A DNA stretch of 64,000 nt from assembly GCA_015183035.1 (NCBI GenBank), contig JACZZP010000009.1:1054001-1118000 (forward strand), given 5' to 3'. How positions within the stretch are numbered: the stretch's first letter is position 1; each line of letters starts with the position of its first letter. Below the pieces are notes generated by a model, which ran no database searches, was not told where the DNA came from, and saw only the letters and a program-made list of their open reading frames with translations. Source of the DNA: Meloidogyne chitwoodi. Taxonomy: Eukaryota > Nematoda > Chromadorea > Rhabditida > Meloidogynidae. The position numbers were made by a program, and so were the translations under genes. Positions 45,798 to 59,000 of the stretch are shown in pieces.

Positions 45798-48700
45798 TTA
45801 AGCATTATTTTCTTTTTTAAGTATAAAAGGAGTTTGTCGACAATTATTAGAACTATTTAATCTTTCTGGGCTTTCTTCAATTTGTTCAGAATTATCAGGA
45901 ATTTCTAAATTATGTTCCTAAAAAATAATTTTTATTTTTTACTTTTTATTATTTCTTACATCTACGTAAATATAACGAATTGCTAAAATTATAAAAATTC
46001 CAATAACTAAAAACATTAATGTTGCATAAATAAAGAATTCAGCAACAGGATCAGGTATTTCAAGATGAGAAATTATCTAAAAATAAATAAAAATATAAAT
46101 AATAAATTAAGTGAAAAAACTAACAACGTCAACAACATTACCAAAGAACACAGTTAATAACCAAAGGGCTTGTAAAACCTAAATTTGGTAAATAAGAAAA
46201 AGAGAGAAGATGATTAATAAATATATTAAATAAATAAATATTTTTTTTAGAAATTTATTAAAAAAAAATATCCCAACACTTTTCATGCTGGGTGCTGCTT
46301 GTGAATAAGAAAATTCTAATCCAGTAACAGAAAAAAGAATTTCACCAATTGTTATAACTAAAACTTGTGGAAGTTGCCAAAGAATACTTACACTATTTGA
46401 ACGAACTAATTGTTGATTAATCTAAAATAAATATATTTTAAAAATAAATATTAAAAAATAATTACAGAATTATTATTTTCTTTAATTAAATCTAAAATAA
46501 AAGAAGCTCCCATTTCTGCTTTTACTTGTTTATAATTAAAACATTTTGTTATTTCTAATTCTTTTGTTTTTGTACAATTAAAACCAATTTTATAATTAAA
46601 AGATTTTGAAAAAAATCCTGGTTGAATTTCAATATAATTTCCATTAGTAATTGTTGCATTAGATAATTTCTTTTTTTTTTTAAATTAATTTTATTTTATT
46701 AAAATAAAAATATACTCTTTCATCTTCATCTAAAGCAACAGCTTCAGTACCATAAATTGGAGAATCATTTAATATTAAAAAATAAAAACGAGTTTTTCCA
46801 TTTTTAGTTTTTGAACAAGAATAAGGAAATTCTGCCATTTTTCTAAAATTTTTAAAATTAAATTATTTATTTAAAATTATACATTGTTCCATTAGGTAAT
46901 TCATAAATTCCAAGAACATAATTATTAGGCATTATTTCTGTCTCCAAAGGTAAAAAAAGTTTATTTTTTAAAATATTGTTGTTATTAATATTTTTAAATT
47001 CAAAAGTATAATTATTTGCCCAAATTTCTTGTTTTCCATTATCAGTACGTATTTTAACATCAGAACCATTAATAGCTAAAAGTTCAATATTACTAGCATT
47101 TCCCATTCGATAAATAAAAGAATTTCCAATTGCAGGCCTTGGTTCCATTGTTGAATTTATTTTTATCTTTTTTTATTTATTTTTAATAATAATTTAAATA
47201 AATTAAAAAATACTTGAACAAATCCAGCTATACAAAATGCTACAGCTGCTAATATTCCACCTAATCCCATTTTTCTTAATGGTGTTATTTTACATATTTT
47301 ATTATTAAACACTTAAAAATAAATAAATAAATAATTTAAAATTAATTAAAAAATACTTGGATATATAAAAGCTTCAAATATTGGAACAAGTAAAAGAACA
47401 AATAAAGGATTTAAAGTATTCATTTGATCAGGAAGTATTGTAAACCAACCAACATGTCCATTCATTCTAGTTGCTTGTAATACCCAAGTACTTCCCTTTT
47501 TTTTAATTTTTTAAAATATTTTAATTTAATTTAATAAAATTACTTGTTGATCAAAAAGTGCCCAAAAAAATACAACAGGAATATATAAAACAACAATAGA
47601 AACCATACTTTTAACACCAGCAACTAAATGGGCATCATATTTAGGCAAAGCATAATCAAGCCAATGAGTAGGTTGATGACATTTAAAATTATAAGTTCTT
47701 TTTTTATTACTAAAATAAATTAATTAAATTAATTTTAAAATAAAAGACCTTAATTTTGAATTTAATTTTGAACGTAAAGCATAAAAAATACATTTAACTA
47801 CTTTCCAAAGAATATTTCCTTTACTAGCTGGAGTTATTTTATAAAAACGCCAACCAGCTAAAAATGTTAAAAAAGCAAAAAGCATAAGAATACCAGGAAC
47901 ACCTTTTTTTAAAATTAATTAAATTAATTTAAATTTAAAACTTTACCAAATGCTAAAGGAAAACAATGTTCAGAATCTAAACATCTAACTCTTCTAAGTA
48001 AAGGAGTTACTGCAATTGCTATTAATGAACCAGCATTTATAGCAAAATAAAAAAACTTAAAAATATTTATTTAAATAAATTAAATTTTTATTATTTTTAC
48101 AGAAAAGAATTGTGTCCTTTCATGATGTTGTTCATCACTATAAAATTATTATTTATTTTATTTTTTAAATATTTACCTAAATTGGTCTGCAGCAAATGCA
48201 GAAACACAAGGTTTAATTCCTCCTGTAGCAATAGCAATAACTGCTAAACCAGAAATATCTAATCCTAATTTTGCTGATTTTTCAAGTAAAGGAATTGCTC
48301 CAATTGAAAGAAGTAAATGACCAAAAACATAAATTAAAGAAACCCAAAGAATTACATGAAAACGTCCAAAATAATTGTCAGCTAAAATTGATCCAAAAAG
48401 TGGTGATAAATAGGCAAGAGAAACAAAAACATGATAATACTGTTTTGCTATACTAAAAATAAATATAATAAATATTTTAATTTAATTTTTAACTTTTCTG
48501 AAAGTTGATAATCTGTTGTTAAATAAATAATAAGAATTGCCCTCATTCCATAAAAAGAAAAACGTTCACAAAATTCATTTCCCAACATAAAAAATACACT
48601 TTTAGGATAAGAAAGAATACTTTCAGTAATTCCTTTTTCTTCTCTTTTTTTTAATTTTTCATTATTATTATTTTGTTGTTTTTCAGAAATTGAAACCATT

Positions 48701-48911
48701 TGTTGTTGTAACTATTTAAATATTAATTTAAATATTAATTTAATTTAAATTTAAATAAATTACTTCAATTTTAGCTCTACTTATTTTCCTTTCTAAAGGT
48801 GTTTCAATAATTAATGGTTCAGCTGCTGATGTAAAATATAAAGTTCTTTTACCAAATTGATCTAATGATAAACCACTAGTAGTTGTTAATTCTTTTTTTC
48901 CTTTTAGTCCT
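45798..48911 (-). CDS. pept-1: Proton-coupled oligopeptide transporter (SLC15/PEPT)
   Basis: POT/PTR family, importing di- and tripeptides with protons. Motifs in order: SVFFMLGNEFCERFSFYGMR (family signature 1), ILIIYLTTDYQLS, SPLFGSILADNYFGRFHVIL, GLAVIAIATGGIKPCVSAF, then FAADQF and FFSVFYFAINAGSLIAI (signature 2), PVVFFWALFDQQGSTWVLQA and NPLFVLLLVPIFEAFIYP. Then comes the large extracellular loop between TM9 and TM10 (46.9-46.5 kb), and the last TMs PQVLVITIGEILFSVTGLEF and FFIYATLMFLVIGIFIILAI. It ends with tail ILKKENNA-stop. The ExxERFSFYG motif is intact. A further 5' exon (about 48911-48771) is coding-like but has no ATG; either another upstream exon exists or translation starts at Met 48699. 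Confidence 0.92.
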
Positions 48912-51900
48912 AAATTAATTGATTTATTTTATTTAAAAAATGAAAATTTTAATTAAATTTTTGTTTAGTAAAATTTTTTTATTAATTTTTACACAAAAAA
49001 TTTATAAATTAATTGTTTAAAATTAAAAATGATAAAATAATTGATAAGTATTAGAATAAAAGGAATTTTTTTAAAAAATTTCAAAGGAATGTTGGAAATT
49101 AAAATAAAAATTAAATAATTATATTTAATTTTAATATTAACTTTAATTTATTTAATTAATTTTTATTTAGTAATAATATATACTAAAAATATAAAATTAA
49201 ATAATTAAATATATATATATCATCTATTTATGGCTAATTTAAAAAAATAAATTCGGTCATTAGGTTATATTTATTTATTTTTATATTTCTTTTCTAATTA
49301 TTTTTTTACAAAATTAATAGGGGCGGTTTTTTTAAAAAAGAAGTTTTTTCTCTTTTATATATAATAATTGATAATTAACACAAAAAAACAATAAATTCTT
49401 TTTTTGTTTTATATTCACATTTATTTAGCAAATTAATAAAATCAAGTTTTTTGGGGACAAATAAATAAATAAATAAATAAATAATTATAAATATGTTTGG
49501 ATTTATATGTATAATATAATTAGAAAATTAAATACAAAATTTTAATAAATATTTCTAATTAAAAAATTAATTAGAAAAATATTGTTTTTAAAAAAATGTT
49601 GAATTTTTTAATTTCAATAAAAATTTAAAAGAAGATTATTAAAAAAATTATTTATTTATTTACAAAATTTTGCAATTTATATTCGCTCAAAAACTCGTTA
49701 TTTTTGGTATAAATAAAAAATATAATTTTTTATTATATGTACCTAGATTAATATTTTATTATTTTTAATAAATATGTTATTAGAATGAAATAAAAAGAGG
49801 AGAAAATTAATTTTAATTTTTAAATAAATAAATAAAATGTTAAAAAAAAAATAATATTTTTATATAAATCTTTTAAAATATTTATATTTAAGGTTTTATT
49901 ATTTAAATAAAATATGTCCTTGAAATGTAAATTTAAAATAAATAAATAAATAAAGAACAAGTATTTATATATATTTTTAAAAAAAGAAGAAATGTCATCA
50001 AAGTTTAATTTTTTAAAAGATAAAATTACGTGAATAAGAAACAATTTAAAGAATTTAATTATTTATTTTTATGGTTAAGTTGTTATTTAATTATTTAGAT
50101 TACTCTCTCTCCTTTCTCTAAAAACTACTACTATTATATTTTAATTATTTTTTTGTAATCGCCGAAGTTGCCTATTTTTATATTAAAATATACATTCATT
50201 TACTTACTCTACACATTTGCGCAACTTATTCTTCTTATTTTTCTCCCCCTCAAATTTTTATTTTCAAAATCACTAAAAAGAAAAAAAGATGTACAAAAAT
50301 ATAAAAAAGGCCAAAATAATATCCATTAATTGAAGAAAGGTTTTATTTGATTTAAGGTAATTTTTTTTTAATTTTTGTATTTTGTTCAATTTTTTTAATT
50401 TTTATAAATACATTAATGTTTTTTTGAATTTTAGGTAATTATAAATATAAAATAGTTAATAAATAAATAAAAATAAATATATTTTGCAAAAATAAATAAA
50501 TAATAAAATCACAGCAGGGATATATTAAATAATAAAAAAAAACAAATTTATTTATTTATGATGGGTAATAAATATATTTTTAAAAATTAAAGAAGCAATA
50601 AAAATTATTTTTGTAAAAAAAGAAAGAAATAAAATGTAAAAACTTTTTTTTATCATTTTTATTTTTGTATTAAGTAAAGGAAAATCTAAATTTAGTAAAT
50701 CATTTTTTTAGGTGTGGTTTAATCGTATTAAATTTTTTCTTTAAACTTGAATTTTTTAAATTGAAAAATTTGGAAAAATTAATTTTTAAATTATAAAACA
50801 TTTTTGAAAAAATAAATATTGGAATATTTTTAATTTTTTTTAAATTTATTTAAAATATTAAATTTTTAGTATCAACCATTTATTACACAAATTACCCCAC
50901 TAAATATTAATAACTTTCAGCTAATTGTTTATTCATAAGGTAATTGTTTTAAGGTATTAAGTAAATAGCAATCTTTTTATTAATGCTTTAATTCTTATAA
51001 TTAAACTAGAGGAACATGATTTTATTTATTATATTATTATTTTTAAGTAATTCAAAATTTTAATATAAAATAAAAATTCAATAAAATTAAAATAAATTAT
51101 TTATACAAATATTTACCTGAATAGTTTTTCATATTTAATTATTTATAATAAATATGTAAATAATATAATAATAAATAATTATATGTATTTCCTGGAAAAA
51201 TAAAATAAATAAAATATAAATTTAATTTTTTTAATAAAATATTTATTTATTACAAATAAATTTTAAAAATAATTCAATATTTAAAATAAAATATCTATTC
51301 CTCTCTCCCTTATTTTAATTTTCAAGTACATTTTTGAAGATTTATTCAATCTATGCAACACTTAAATAAATAAATATATTTAACTATAGTAATCTTTAAA
51401 ATTTGTCTTTTTTTTTGTTAATTTAGAAAATTAAAAAAAAATTACTTAATAAAATATTTAAATAATATAATTAAATTTTTATATATAAATTAGTTTAATA
51501 TTTTAAAATATTTTTTTTGTTCGGGATAAATTAGGATAATTTTAGTAATTAATATTATTTTATTTAAAGAAGTTTTAAGGTAAAAATTAACTTTTATTAT
51601 TTTCTATAGTATTAGATAAAAATAAAATTTAATTGAGTGTAATTAATTAACACAAAATGTTAAATATTCTAATAAATAAAGGACAAATAATTAAAAAAAA
51701 AAGAAATATTGCGTGACAAATAATGAATATAATGGCATTTTTAACTAAAGTAGGATGAGACAATCATTGCTAAAAGAGAAAGAAAAATAGAGAAGAAAGA
51801 CTTTTCCTTCCCTTCCGGGAAAATCTTATTTTTTATTCACTTGACTTTACATAAAAAAGGTTTTGGTACATTAATAAATGATATAAAAATGTATTATTTT

Positions 51901-52590
51901 TAATAGAATATATTATTAGTAAATAATAATATATTTAAGAAATTTTGTTATTTATAATTAATTAAAAGTTACTAATTTTAATTAAATTTTTATCAGAAGA
52001 TATATGTAAATATATAGTATAATCTGACTTATAATTAGATAAATTTGTTAAATAAATAAAAAATAGATTTTTTGAAATGAGATTAATCTTAACTTTAAGA
52101 TGACTAAAGTTTTGTTTTAGACTAAATAATCCGCCAAATTTCTTGCTTTATCGTTAGGAAGAAAATCCTTACCTTTTAAAACTAAAATACTATTATATAT
52201 AGAATAATATATTTTGTTTTTTTTATTAATTCTAAAAATTTGAAATTAATTTAGAAGTAAAATTTAAGTTAAAACTGAGCCGGATTTAATTAAAAACGAT
52301 CCAACTCTTTATAATAATATATTCAAAAAATAATTTTTACAAATACAAAAAAGCAGATAAAACAAAATAAGATCAACCTCGTCATTAATTTTAACACATT
52401 TAATTTGAATAGTAATGTATATATGAAAAAATACATAAAATTAGATAGATCTGATGCAGGTCATCAAAATAAAACTAACAAAATTGTAATTAAACAACAC
52501 ATAAAAATGAAAAAATTTTGATGAAATATTTAACCGGAGACGAAATCTTCGATAAAATAACAAAAATAAATGTTCTTTTTTTTAATAATA
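48912..52590. other. 3.7-kb AT-rich intergenic region, no gene seen
   Basis: Poly-A/T tracts and TAAATAAATAAAT simple repeats throughout. A TCTCTCTCC run lies near 50103 and a purine-rich patch near 51760-51830. No open frame with recognisable content on either strand. It probably contains the 5' region or a first exon of the peptide transporter. Confidence 0.5.
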
Positions 52591-53963
52591 TCAGTGCTTT
52601 CTATTCCGTTTCGCATGAAGAACCTTACGACTCAAAACACTGTTCCTAGTTGTTAAACCATTACTAAAAGTCGAACCATTTGGAACTAAAATTTATAAAT
52701 AAAAACCAAAAGATATATAATTAAAAACCTTCAGATGCTGAGGCTCCAAACTGAAAGACGCCATTTATTGGGTTTGAATTAAATTGAAAACCACCACTGA
52801 AAGGAGCACTACCCACTGAAGTAAATAAAGAATTTCCTGCAACTCCATTATTAATTGTTGAACCAACAAAAGCCGGAGCAAAAGTGGAATTTTGGTGCGA
52901 TGGAGGTTCTATTACCATGGATGCCTCATTTGAAGCTTAAATAAAAAAAATAAAACTAAAAAGCATATTTTACCATGACTTGTTGATGTTGTTCCAAATT
53001 TAATGCCTCCATTGGGTGGTGCAGAAGGGAATTGAAAACCACTAAGCAAAGGAGCAGTAACCACTGGAGCAAATTCGGAATTTTGTTGAGTTGGAGGTTC
53101 AAATGGTTTTGTAACGACAGGTATTTTGTCGGCAACATTAGATGCAGAATTGTGCAAACCTCCATTGACTGTCTGGACAGAATCTGTTTGAACTTCTTTA
53201 TCTTGATAAGTTGGCTTAGGTTTGGGTGGAGGTGTTGGACACTTTGGTTCACGAGTAATTGAATCAGCAAACGTAAAAGCAGGATGGATTTCTGTAACAG
53301 TACCAACAATTGTAATTTCATCACGTCGCTCAATAGTATTTCCCACACTATTCTCGTCTACAGGTGGAACATTGACAACAGACGGAGCATTTCCAACGGA
53401 CGTAGTCGTATGGTATAAAACATTGTCCAAGGATAAAACATTGCAAACTGATACAGGATTGTTCGGCGATAAAGCTTTGCTTATAGAAGCAGAATTACCC
53501 ACGGATGAAGAATTGTTTGAGGATTTACCAATGGATTCAACTGCAGTATTGTACCAATTTGAAGCAGATGAAGTAGAAACGGGTTGAGGGCAACGCCTAT
53601 TGAAATAAATATTAAAAATTGACGTACTATTTTTACCAATAAGGTTTCGTAGACTCGCGAATTCGACGAGAAGAAAGTCTAGATGGAGTAAAAATTGAAC
53701 GTCTAGGTATTGATGTATTCATTTCATTGTTAAATCTTGGTGAAAACCAGCGTTCACTTTCATAAGTTCCAAAACTACGATTTCGTTCCTGAAAATTTTA
53801 TTAAAATAAAATTAATAAATTATTATAAAACCTTTTGCGGTGTATTTGACAACCTATCTAATTCATTAATAAATTGCTTTGTTTTCAAAGGTGCCTGTGT
53901 TGGTAAAATTTTGCTTCTCAAATCAATAATATTTGAATTTGATGGATAAAGATCACGCGACAT
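52591..53963 (-). CDS. FG-containing nucleoporin-like protein
   Basis: Start ATG at 53963 (MSRDLYPSNSNIIDLRSKIL). Exon 2 holds RNRSFGTYESERWFSPRFNN and a basic SIFTPSRLSSRRIREST. The large exon (about 53600-52980) is Ser/Thr/Asn/Val/Pro-rich, with PTPPPKPKPTYQDKEVQTDS and repeated units of the type PxxxNxxFAPxx...GFQFxSxPxNG...FGTxS, recurring in the next exon as FQFGASASEG. It ends RNSVLSRKVLHAKRNRKH-stop. FG/FQF repeats with a short basic C-terminus recall Nup153/POM121-type nucleoporins, whose tails end in a similar basic motif. Family assignment is tentative. Plus-strand open frames here are shadows. Confidence 0.6.
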
Positions 53964-54177
53964 CTTTTAAATTAATAACTAAAATAAATTTAAAAGGTGG
54001 TATTTTTAAATCTCGAAAACAAAGGACAAAATTAAATCTTGAATTTATAAATTTTTTGTAAAGCAATTTTGGCACTTGTTCATCGGTGAAAAAAGAAGAG
54101 TGAAGACATTAAAAAGAAAAAGAGAAATTTAATTATTACATTTCGCCAAATGTCCGAAATTACCCGGTGGGGTACTA

Positions 54178-54315
54178 TTCAGTCCCGCCGATTCAGTCCC
54201 GCCGTTTCAGTCCCGCCGATTCAGTCCCGCCGTTTCAGTCCCTTCCCGTTTCAGTGCCTGCCGTTTCAGTCCCGCCGTTTCAGTCCCCTGCAAAAGGGAG
54301 ACGTTTCAGTCCCCA
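54178..54315. repeat. Left terminal array of the MULE
   Basis: Tandem CAGTCCCGCCGWTT units with variants CAGTCCCTTCCCGTTT, CAGTGCCTGCCGTTT and CAGTCCCCTGCAAAAGGGAG. They are in the inverse orientation to the array at 55643-55840. The innermost units of both arrays share the CTGCAAAAGGGAGACG variant (or its complement), so unit order is mirrored from the inside out. Confidence 0.9.
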
Positions 54316-54369
54316 AAGTTTATATATTTATAATTTTTTCATTTTTTTCAGTTTTTCTTGTTTTAAATT

Positions 54370-55440
54370 TTTTAGAATGGAAAATATAATAAAATATAAA
54401 AGAGGAGTGGTCAAATTTGAACACTGGATTTTTATATGTATTTCACAAATACAACAAAGAAGAAAATATTAAATTTTTGAGATGCGAAAATTTTGGTTTT
54501 AAAGATTTTATGTGTAAAGCCAGACTTCACGTTGATCTTGAAGGGAATGTTCTTCGCTAATTTAGTGAGCACAATTGCCCATCTGGTGCTGAAAATTTGG
54601 GAGCAAAGCGTGTTATAACAAGGTTGAAAAGAAGAGCAATTCTGACGATGGAATCGCGGTTCCACTGAATCTTGAGGAATTGGAAATACCACAAAATTAT
54701 CAAATTTAGATGAGGACAGAGGAACAAGCAGAACAATTTGTTAGGCGATAGTGGCATTTAATTTGAGAATGGTCGGCAACAACGGTTTATTTTTATTTTT
54801 GTAAAATTACTGCATCAAAATTTTCAGTATTCTCATTTTTGGTCGAGAATCATAAAAATTGGTCAGCTGAAATGAGGGAGCTTTTTGCCGATGGAATCTT
54901 TTCCTTGGCACCCCATCTTTTCAGTCAACTCTATATTGTACTTTCGAGGTTTTTTAAATTTATTTTATTTAATTTACAAAAGAGGAGGCGGAATTGGGTC
55001 TTTCCCATCCTTTATTGCCTGCTCACGGACAAAAGTCAGTCTACCTTTGAACGTATGTGGCACATATTGTTGAAATTTGGCCCGATTTTTAGCCTCAATC
55101 GATTCCAGTCGATTATGAGAAAGCTGCAATTAATTCAATAAGAATTGTTTTTCCAATGTGCGAGATCAAAGGATGTTTATATCATTTGGAGGTTTGAATT
55201 TTCATCGAGAATATTTAATTTTTACTTGTAGATTTATCGATACATTGAGGCGTGAACAAAAGACGCGTGATGCAGATATGGCCAAATGCATTTCTGGTGA
55301 AGAACCTCGGCTAAAATCTAGACGTTACAGGGAAGCTATGCTCGTATTTTGAATCTTGTTGAAAATTATTTACCGGTTAATCAAGGAGATCCCAATCGAA
55401 TAAACCCTGATTAGACTTTTCATCCACAGCCTATAATTGA
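54370..55440 (+). pseudogene. Decayed MULE transposase (FLYWCH finger plus MULE domain)
   Basis: Fragments in different frames. About 54460-54610 reads FLRCENFGFKDFMCKARLHV, then DLEGNVLR, a stop, and SEHNCPSGAENLGAKRV, a FLYWCH-type zinc finger (C-x-C...H-x-H). At 54839-55139 come LFADGIFSLAPHLFSQLYIV, a frameshift or insertion, and NWVFPILYCLLTDKSQSTFE, matching the MULE catalytic core D-GTF---P-LF-QLY and FPL-YALL--K---TY. At 55220-55380 comes FIDTLRREQKTRDADMAKCI with RRYREAML, as in the C-terminal part of FLYWCH-MULE proteins. Internal stops and frame changes make it inactive as read. Confidence 0.82.
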
Positions 55441-55642
55441 TTTTCTTCAAGGTATTGCCTTTTTTGTTATTTCCAATTTTTTGATTTTTAAACTTACTCG
55501 GTTTTATTTTTGTTATATTTGATTCACTTTTTTCCATTTTAAACTTAATATTTACGTGATAAAAATGTTAGATTTTAGTATTCTCTTTGAATTTTAGGGG
55601 TTTTTATTTAATGAAGTATAAAATATAAATATAATAAACTTT

Positions 55643-55840
55643 GGGGACTGAAACGTCTCCCTTTTGTAGGGGACTGAAACGGCGGGACTGAAACGGCAGG
55701 GACTGAAACGGCAGGGACTGAAACGGCAGGGACTGAAACGGGAAGGGACTGAAACGGCGGGACTGAATCGGCGGGACTGAAACGGCGGGACTGAATCGGC
55801 GGGACTGAAACGGCGGGACTGAATCGGCGGGACTGAAACG
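55643..55840. repeat. Right terminal array of the MULE
   Basis: About 14 tandem units of GGGACTGAAACGGC, alternating in the outer half between GAAACGGCGG and GAATCGGCGG versions. The strict alternation suggests expansion of a two-unit block. Inner units carry AGGGACTGAAACGGC and one GGGAAGGGACTGAAACGGC variant. Confidence 0.9.
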
Positions 55841-56082
55841 TCGCGTTTCGGAAATTACCTGAACGGACGATTCACTGTTTACTTACGACCGTTTTGTCGC
55901 GGTTCAATTTAGAGGTTTTATTTTTTGACAATAAACTGGAGCTATGAATGACTCTCCCTCTCGTGACAAATTCTTATCTTCACACTAAACTAATCTAGAA
56001 TTCAGTAAATCTCTGAGGTTTGTTTTTCTGGAATAATTAATTTTTATAATTCTTGTCCTCTTCAACTTTTTAGTATTTTCAC

Positions 56083-59000
56083 ATGGTGGCATATATATTT
56101 ATTGTTGCATTTTTTTTGTTTGATTTAAATGAATTGATACTTCTTTTAGAAGAAGAGGATGAATCACAAATAGCTGGTACTCCATCAGAACTTCAAGCTT
56201 TTTCAACTCATGATTCAATTCAAGTTTCTTGGTTACCACCTCGAGATGATAATATTTTAATTAGAGGATTTCAGGTATTTTATAATTATATTGAGGAAAA
56301 TAAGTTTTTTGTCACATAAACGTAATATTTTATGTTCGATGTAAGGACGGCTAAATATTTCCAGCCTAGATAATAAATGTAAAGGAAAACCTAGGAAAAC
56401 CTTCGATCGACGGTGGGATGTTGAGTGAATTATCCATCTTAAGAGAGCTCTCGGGTAAATTTCACCCAGTCTTTTGCTATTTTATGGGATGGGTCGCCGT
56501 TTTACTTTAAGTTTAGTAAAAAAGTTTTAAATTTACAAATTTTTAGATTGGTTGGGGCATAAATATACCGGACATAGAGAAAGCCGTTGTTAATTCAAAT
56601 ATTCGGCAATATACAATTCGTAATTTAAAGCCAAATAGAGAATATGTTATTTCATTACGTGCATTTAATAAGAAAGGTCAAGGTTTCCCAATTTATGAAA
56701 CTGTCAAGTGAGTTTTTTGCTTTAAAATCCTTAATAATATCCTCTTTAGAACATATTCATTTGGCTCTTTAACTACTTCTCCTTCACCAAATATTTTTAT
56801 TGAAGATATCCATGCACCTGTTGGCCTTTTCGCAGAAACTCTATCTGCTTCACTGATACGACTTTATTGGACTGATCCAAATAACGAGGCCTTCAATCAG
56901 TATTACACAGTAAAATATGGAATGAGGTCATTACAGACTCAAATTTGAAAATTCCTTTAACGGGCCTTTTTTACATTTTAACTACTCAATTCCTTCAAGT
57001 TTTTTGTGTCGTTTTAATATTCCCCATTGATAATTGCTTTATTTCTCAAAATTATTAATTATCTTACTTATAGTGGTGAAACAGATGGATTTTCAAAAGA
57101 AGTAAATACAAGTGAGACAGAATATCTTTTTGACAATTTAAGGCCAGATACTCAATATGAATTTGCTGTAAAAATAGCTAAAACCAAACAATGGAGTCTT
57201 ACAGCAATTAACCGAACATATCCAGCACCGCCTTCATCGCCACCTAGGGATCTTACATTAGTTGGCCCTCAGTCAGAAAAAGATGATTCGAGTATTGTAA
57301 CACTTAATTGGCAACCACCAAAATATTCAAATGGCGAAATTCACGGTTTTCGATTCTTTTTTAGGCATTAAATTTATTTATTTAGAATATATTTTATTTT
57401 ATTCAAATAAATTTGATGCACCCGAGACTGAATGGACAATGGAGAGTGTTAAAGGTGATCGACTTTCTTTATCAATTCGAGGGCTTTTGCCAAAGATGAC
57501 ATATTATTTTAAATTACAAGCAAAGAATTTAAAAGGTTTTGGACCTTTTACACCTGTTACAAGTTTTTTGACTCCTGAAACTTTCGATATTTCTTCATTG
57601 TCTGATCAAAAAAATATTTCTGAAGATTTTAATTCATTTTATCAACAAGTTTTTCAGATTTTTAGGTAAATACATAATTTTAAAATTTAATTAGAAAATA
57701 ACTTCTAGTACAAATCTAACAAATCTTTTTCTTGGAATTTTTACAATTGTGTTGTTAGTTTTGGTTATGGCGGTTATTGTTGCTTGTACACAAAGGAAGC
57801 CAAGTCGACAAGCAAGTGTAAAGCATCCACAATACAGTTATATTCCTGGTAGAAAGCATTCACAACAATCTGCTGATAACTTGTGGATCCAACAGAATGG
57901 TACAAGGTTTGCTACTGTTTTGGATAATACTGGAACACTTGGGCGCGTTGTTTGTGAGGTATTTATTTTTTTTATTTTTGATTTATTTTTTTAGAATTTT
58001 GAAATGCCAACATCAGCCGGCGAAAGACGAAATATTCTTTTGGTTGATAGACAACAGGGGGCATTTATTACTTCGAGTGCTCATTTGAGTTCACCATTTC
58101 CACAATATAGCTCACAATATTTACCTTCGGATTCTCAAGGCAATTTTTTATTATATAGTTATTTAAAAATATTGCGAAAGAAATTAGTCAAAAATATGTA
58201 GATTTAGAGTGTTAATTTAGAGAAAATTTAAATGTCCAAGGATAACTTTACAAGGTGTTGAACAATCTGGGAACAGTTTTTACCCTTCAAAGTTACATCA
58301 GCGTTTGGCTGATTCTGTCCAGTCTGTTGATGAACATCAACCATCATCAAAATTGAGAAAGTTTTCTCGTCAGAATCGAAGTTCACTACCTCCCCGTTTT
58401 TGCTCCTCTGCTTCCATAACACCATTGGCTGTTAAATCCAACAGAATTGGTCAAAACTGCAAAGAATCATCACCTACTTCTATTGAATTATATCCTGTTT
58501 GGAGTCGACAAGAAATTCCAGTAATTAAGAATACGACGAATGATTTAAAAATAAATAAAAATGAACGGACTTCTGAATCTTTTCTAAATATTAGCAGAGA
58601 TTATCCACAGCACAAAAAACTTTTTGTTGATTCCATGACAGATAAATTACATTGTCCATTGGGTTTTGGATTACCTGTTAAGCATGCTCGTCGAACTTCA
58701 ATAACAGAATATAATATAACTTGTAATGACCGGTCAAAAATGTCTTCGACGAAATGCGTGAATTTTGCACCAATGTTGGCTACTTTGGCCGGAAATGAAG
58801 AAGAGGAAGATAATGAAGAAAATATATATGAGCCTAGCCGTATTACTGAAATTATTAATGAGAAACAAGAGAAAAGTGAGTAATAAAGTGTGCAGAAGAA
58901 TTGAGTTGTTTAAATTTGTTAATTTCATGATTGGCGTTCCCAATGCAGTGTAGTGACTAACAACTGTTTATTTTTTTATACTTTTGATTTATAAACATGT

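Larger units (their letters stand above)
54165..55850 (+). mobile_element. Mutator-like element with tandem-array terminal inverted repeats
   Basis: 1,686 bp flanked by perfect 9-bp direct repeats GAAATTACC (54156-54164 and 55851-55859), the size typical of MULEs. Both ends are arrays of a roughly 14-bp unit, GACTGAAACGGCGG or close variants, in opposite orientation (54178-54315 and 55643-55840). The right array is longer (about 14 units) than the left (about 10). The outermost tips differ. Between the arrays is a decayed FLYWCH/MULE transposase. Its 3' end lies 230 bp before the first frame of the UNC-40-like gene. Confidence 0.92.

Noticed and set aside
49820..50044. Hydrophobic minus-strand open frame as possible first PEPT exon
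   Set aside because: Built of poly-A/T codons, no donor joining in phase to the exon at 48911, and inconsistent with PEPT N-termini.
53222..53587. 121-codon plus-strand open frame
   Set aside because: Shadow of the nucleoporin-like gene on the minus strand, which has consistent splicing and FG repeats.
54150..54472. Tandem GACTGAAACGGC array as a CRISPR array
   Set aside because: Units are contiguous with no unique spacers, mirrored at both ends of a transposon with a 9-bp target duplication, in a eukaryotic genome.
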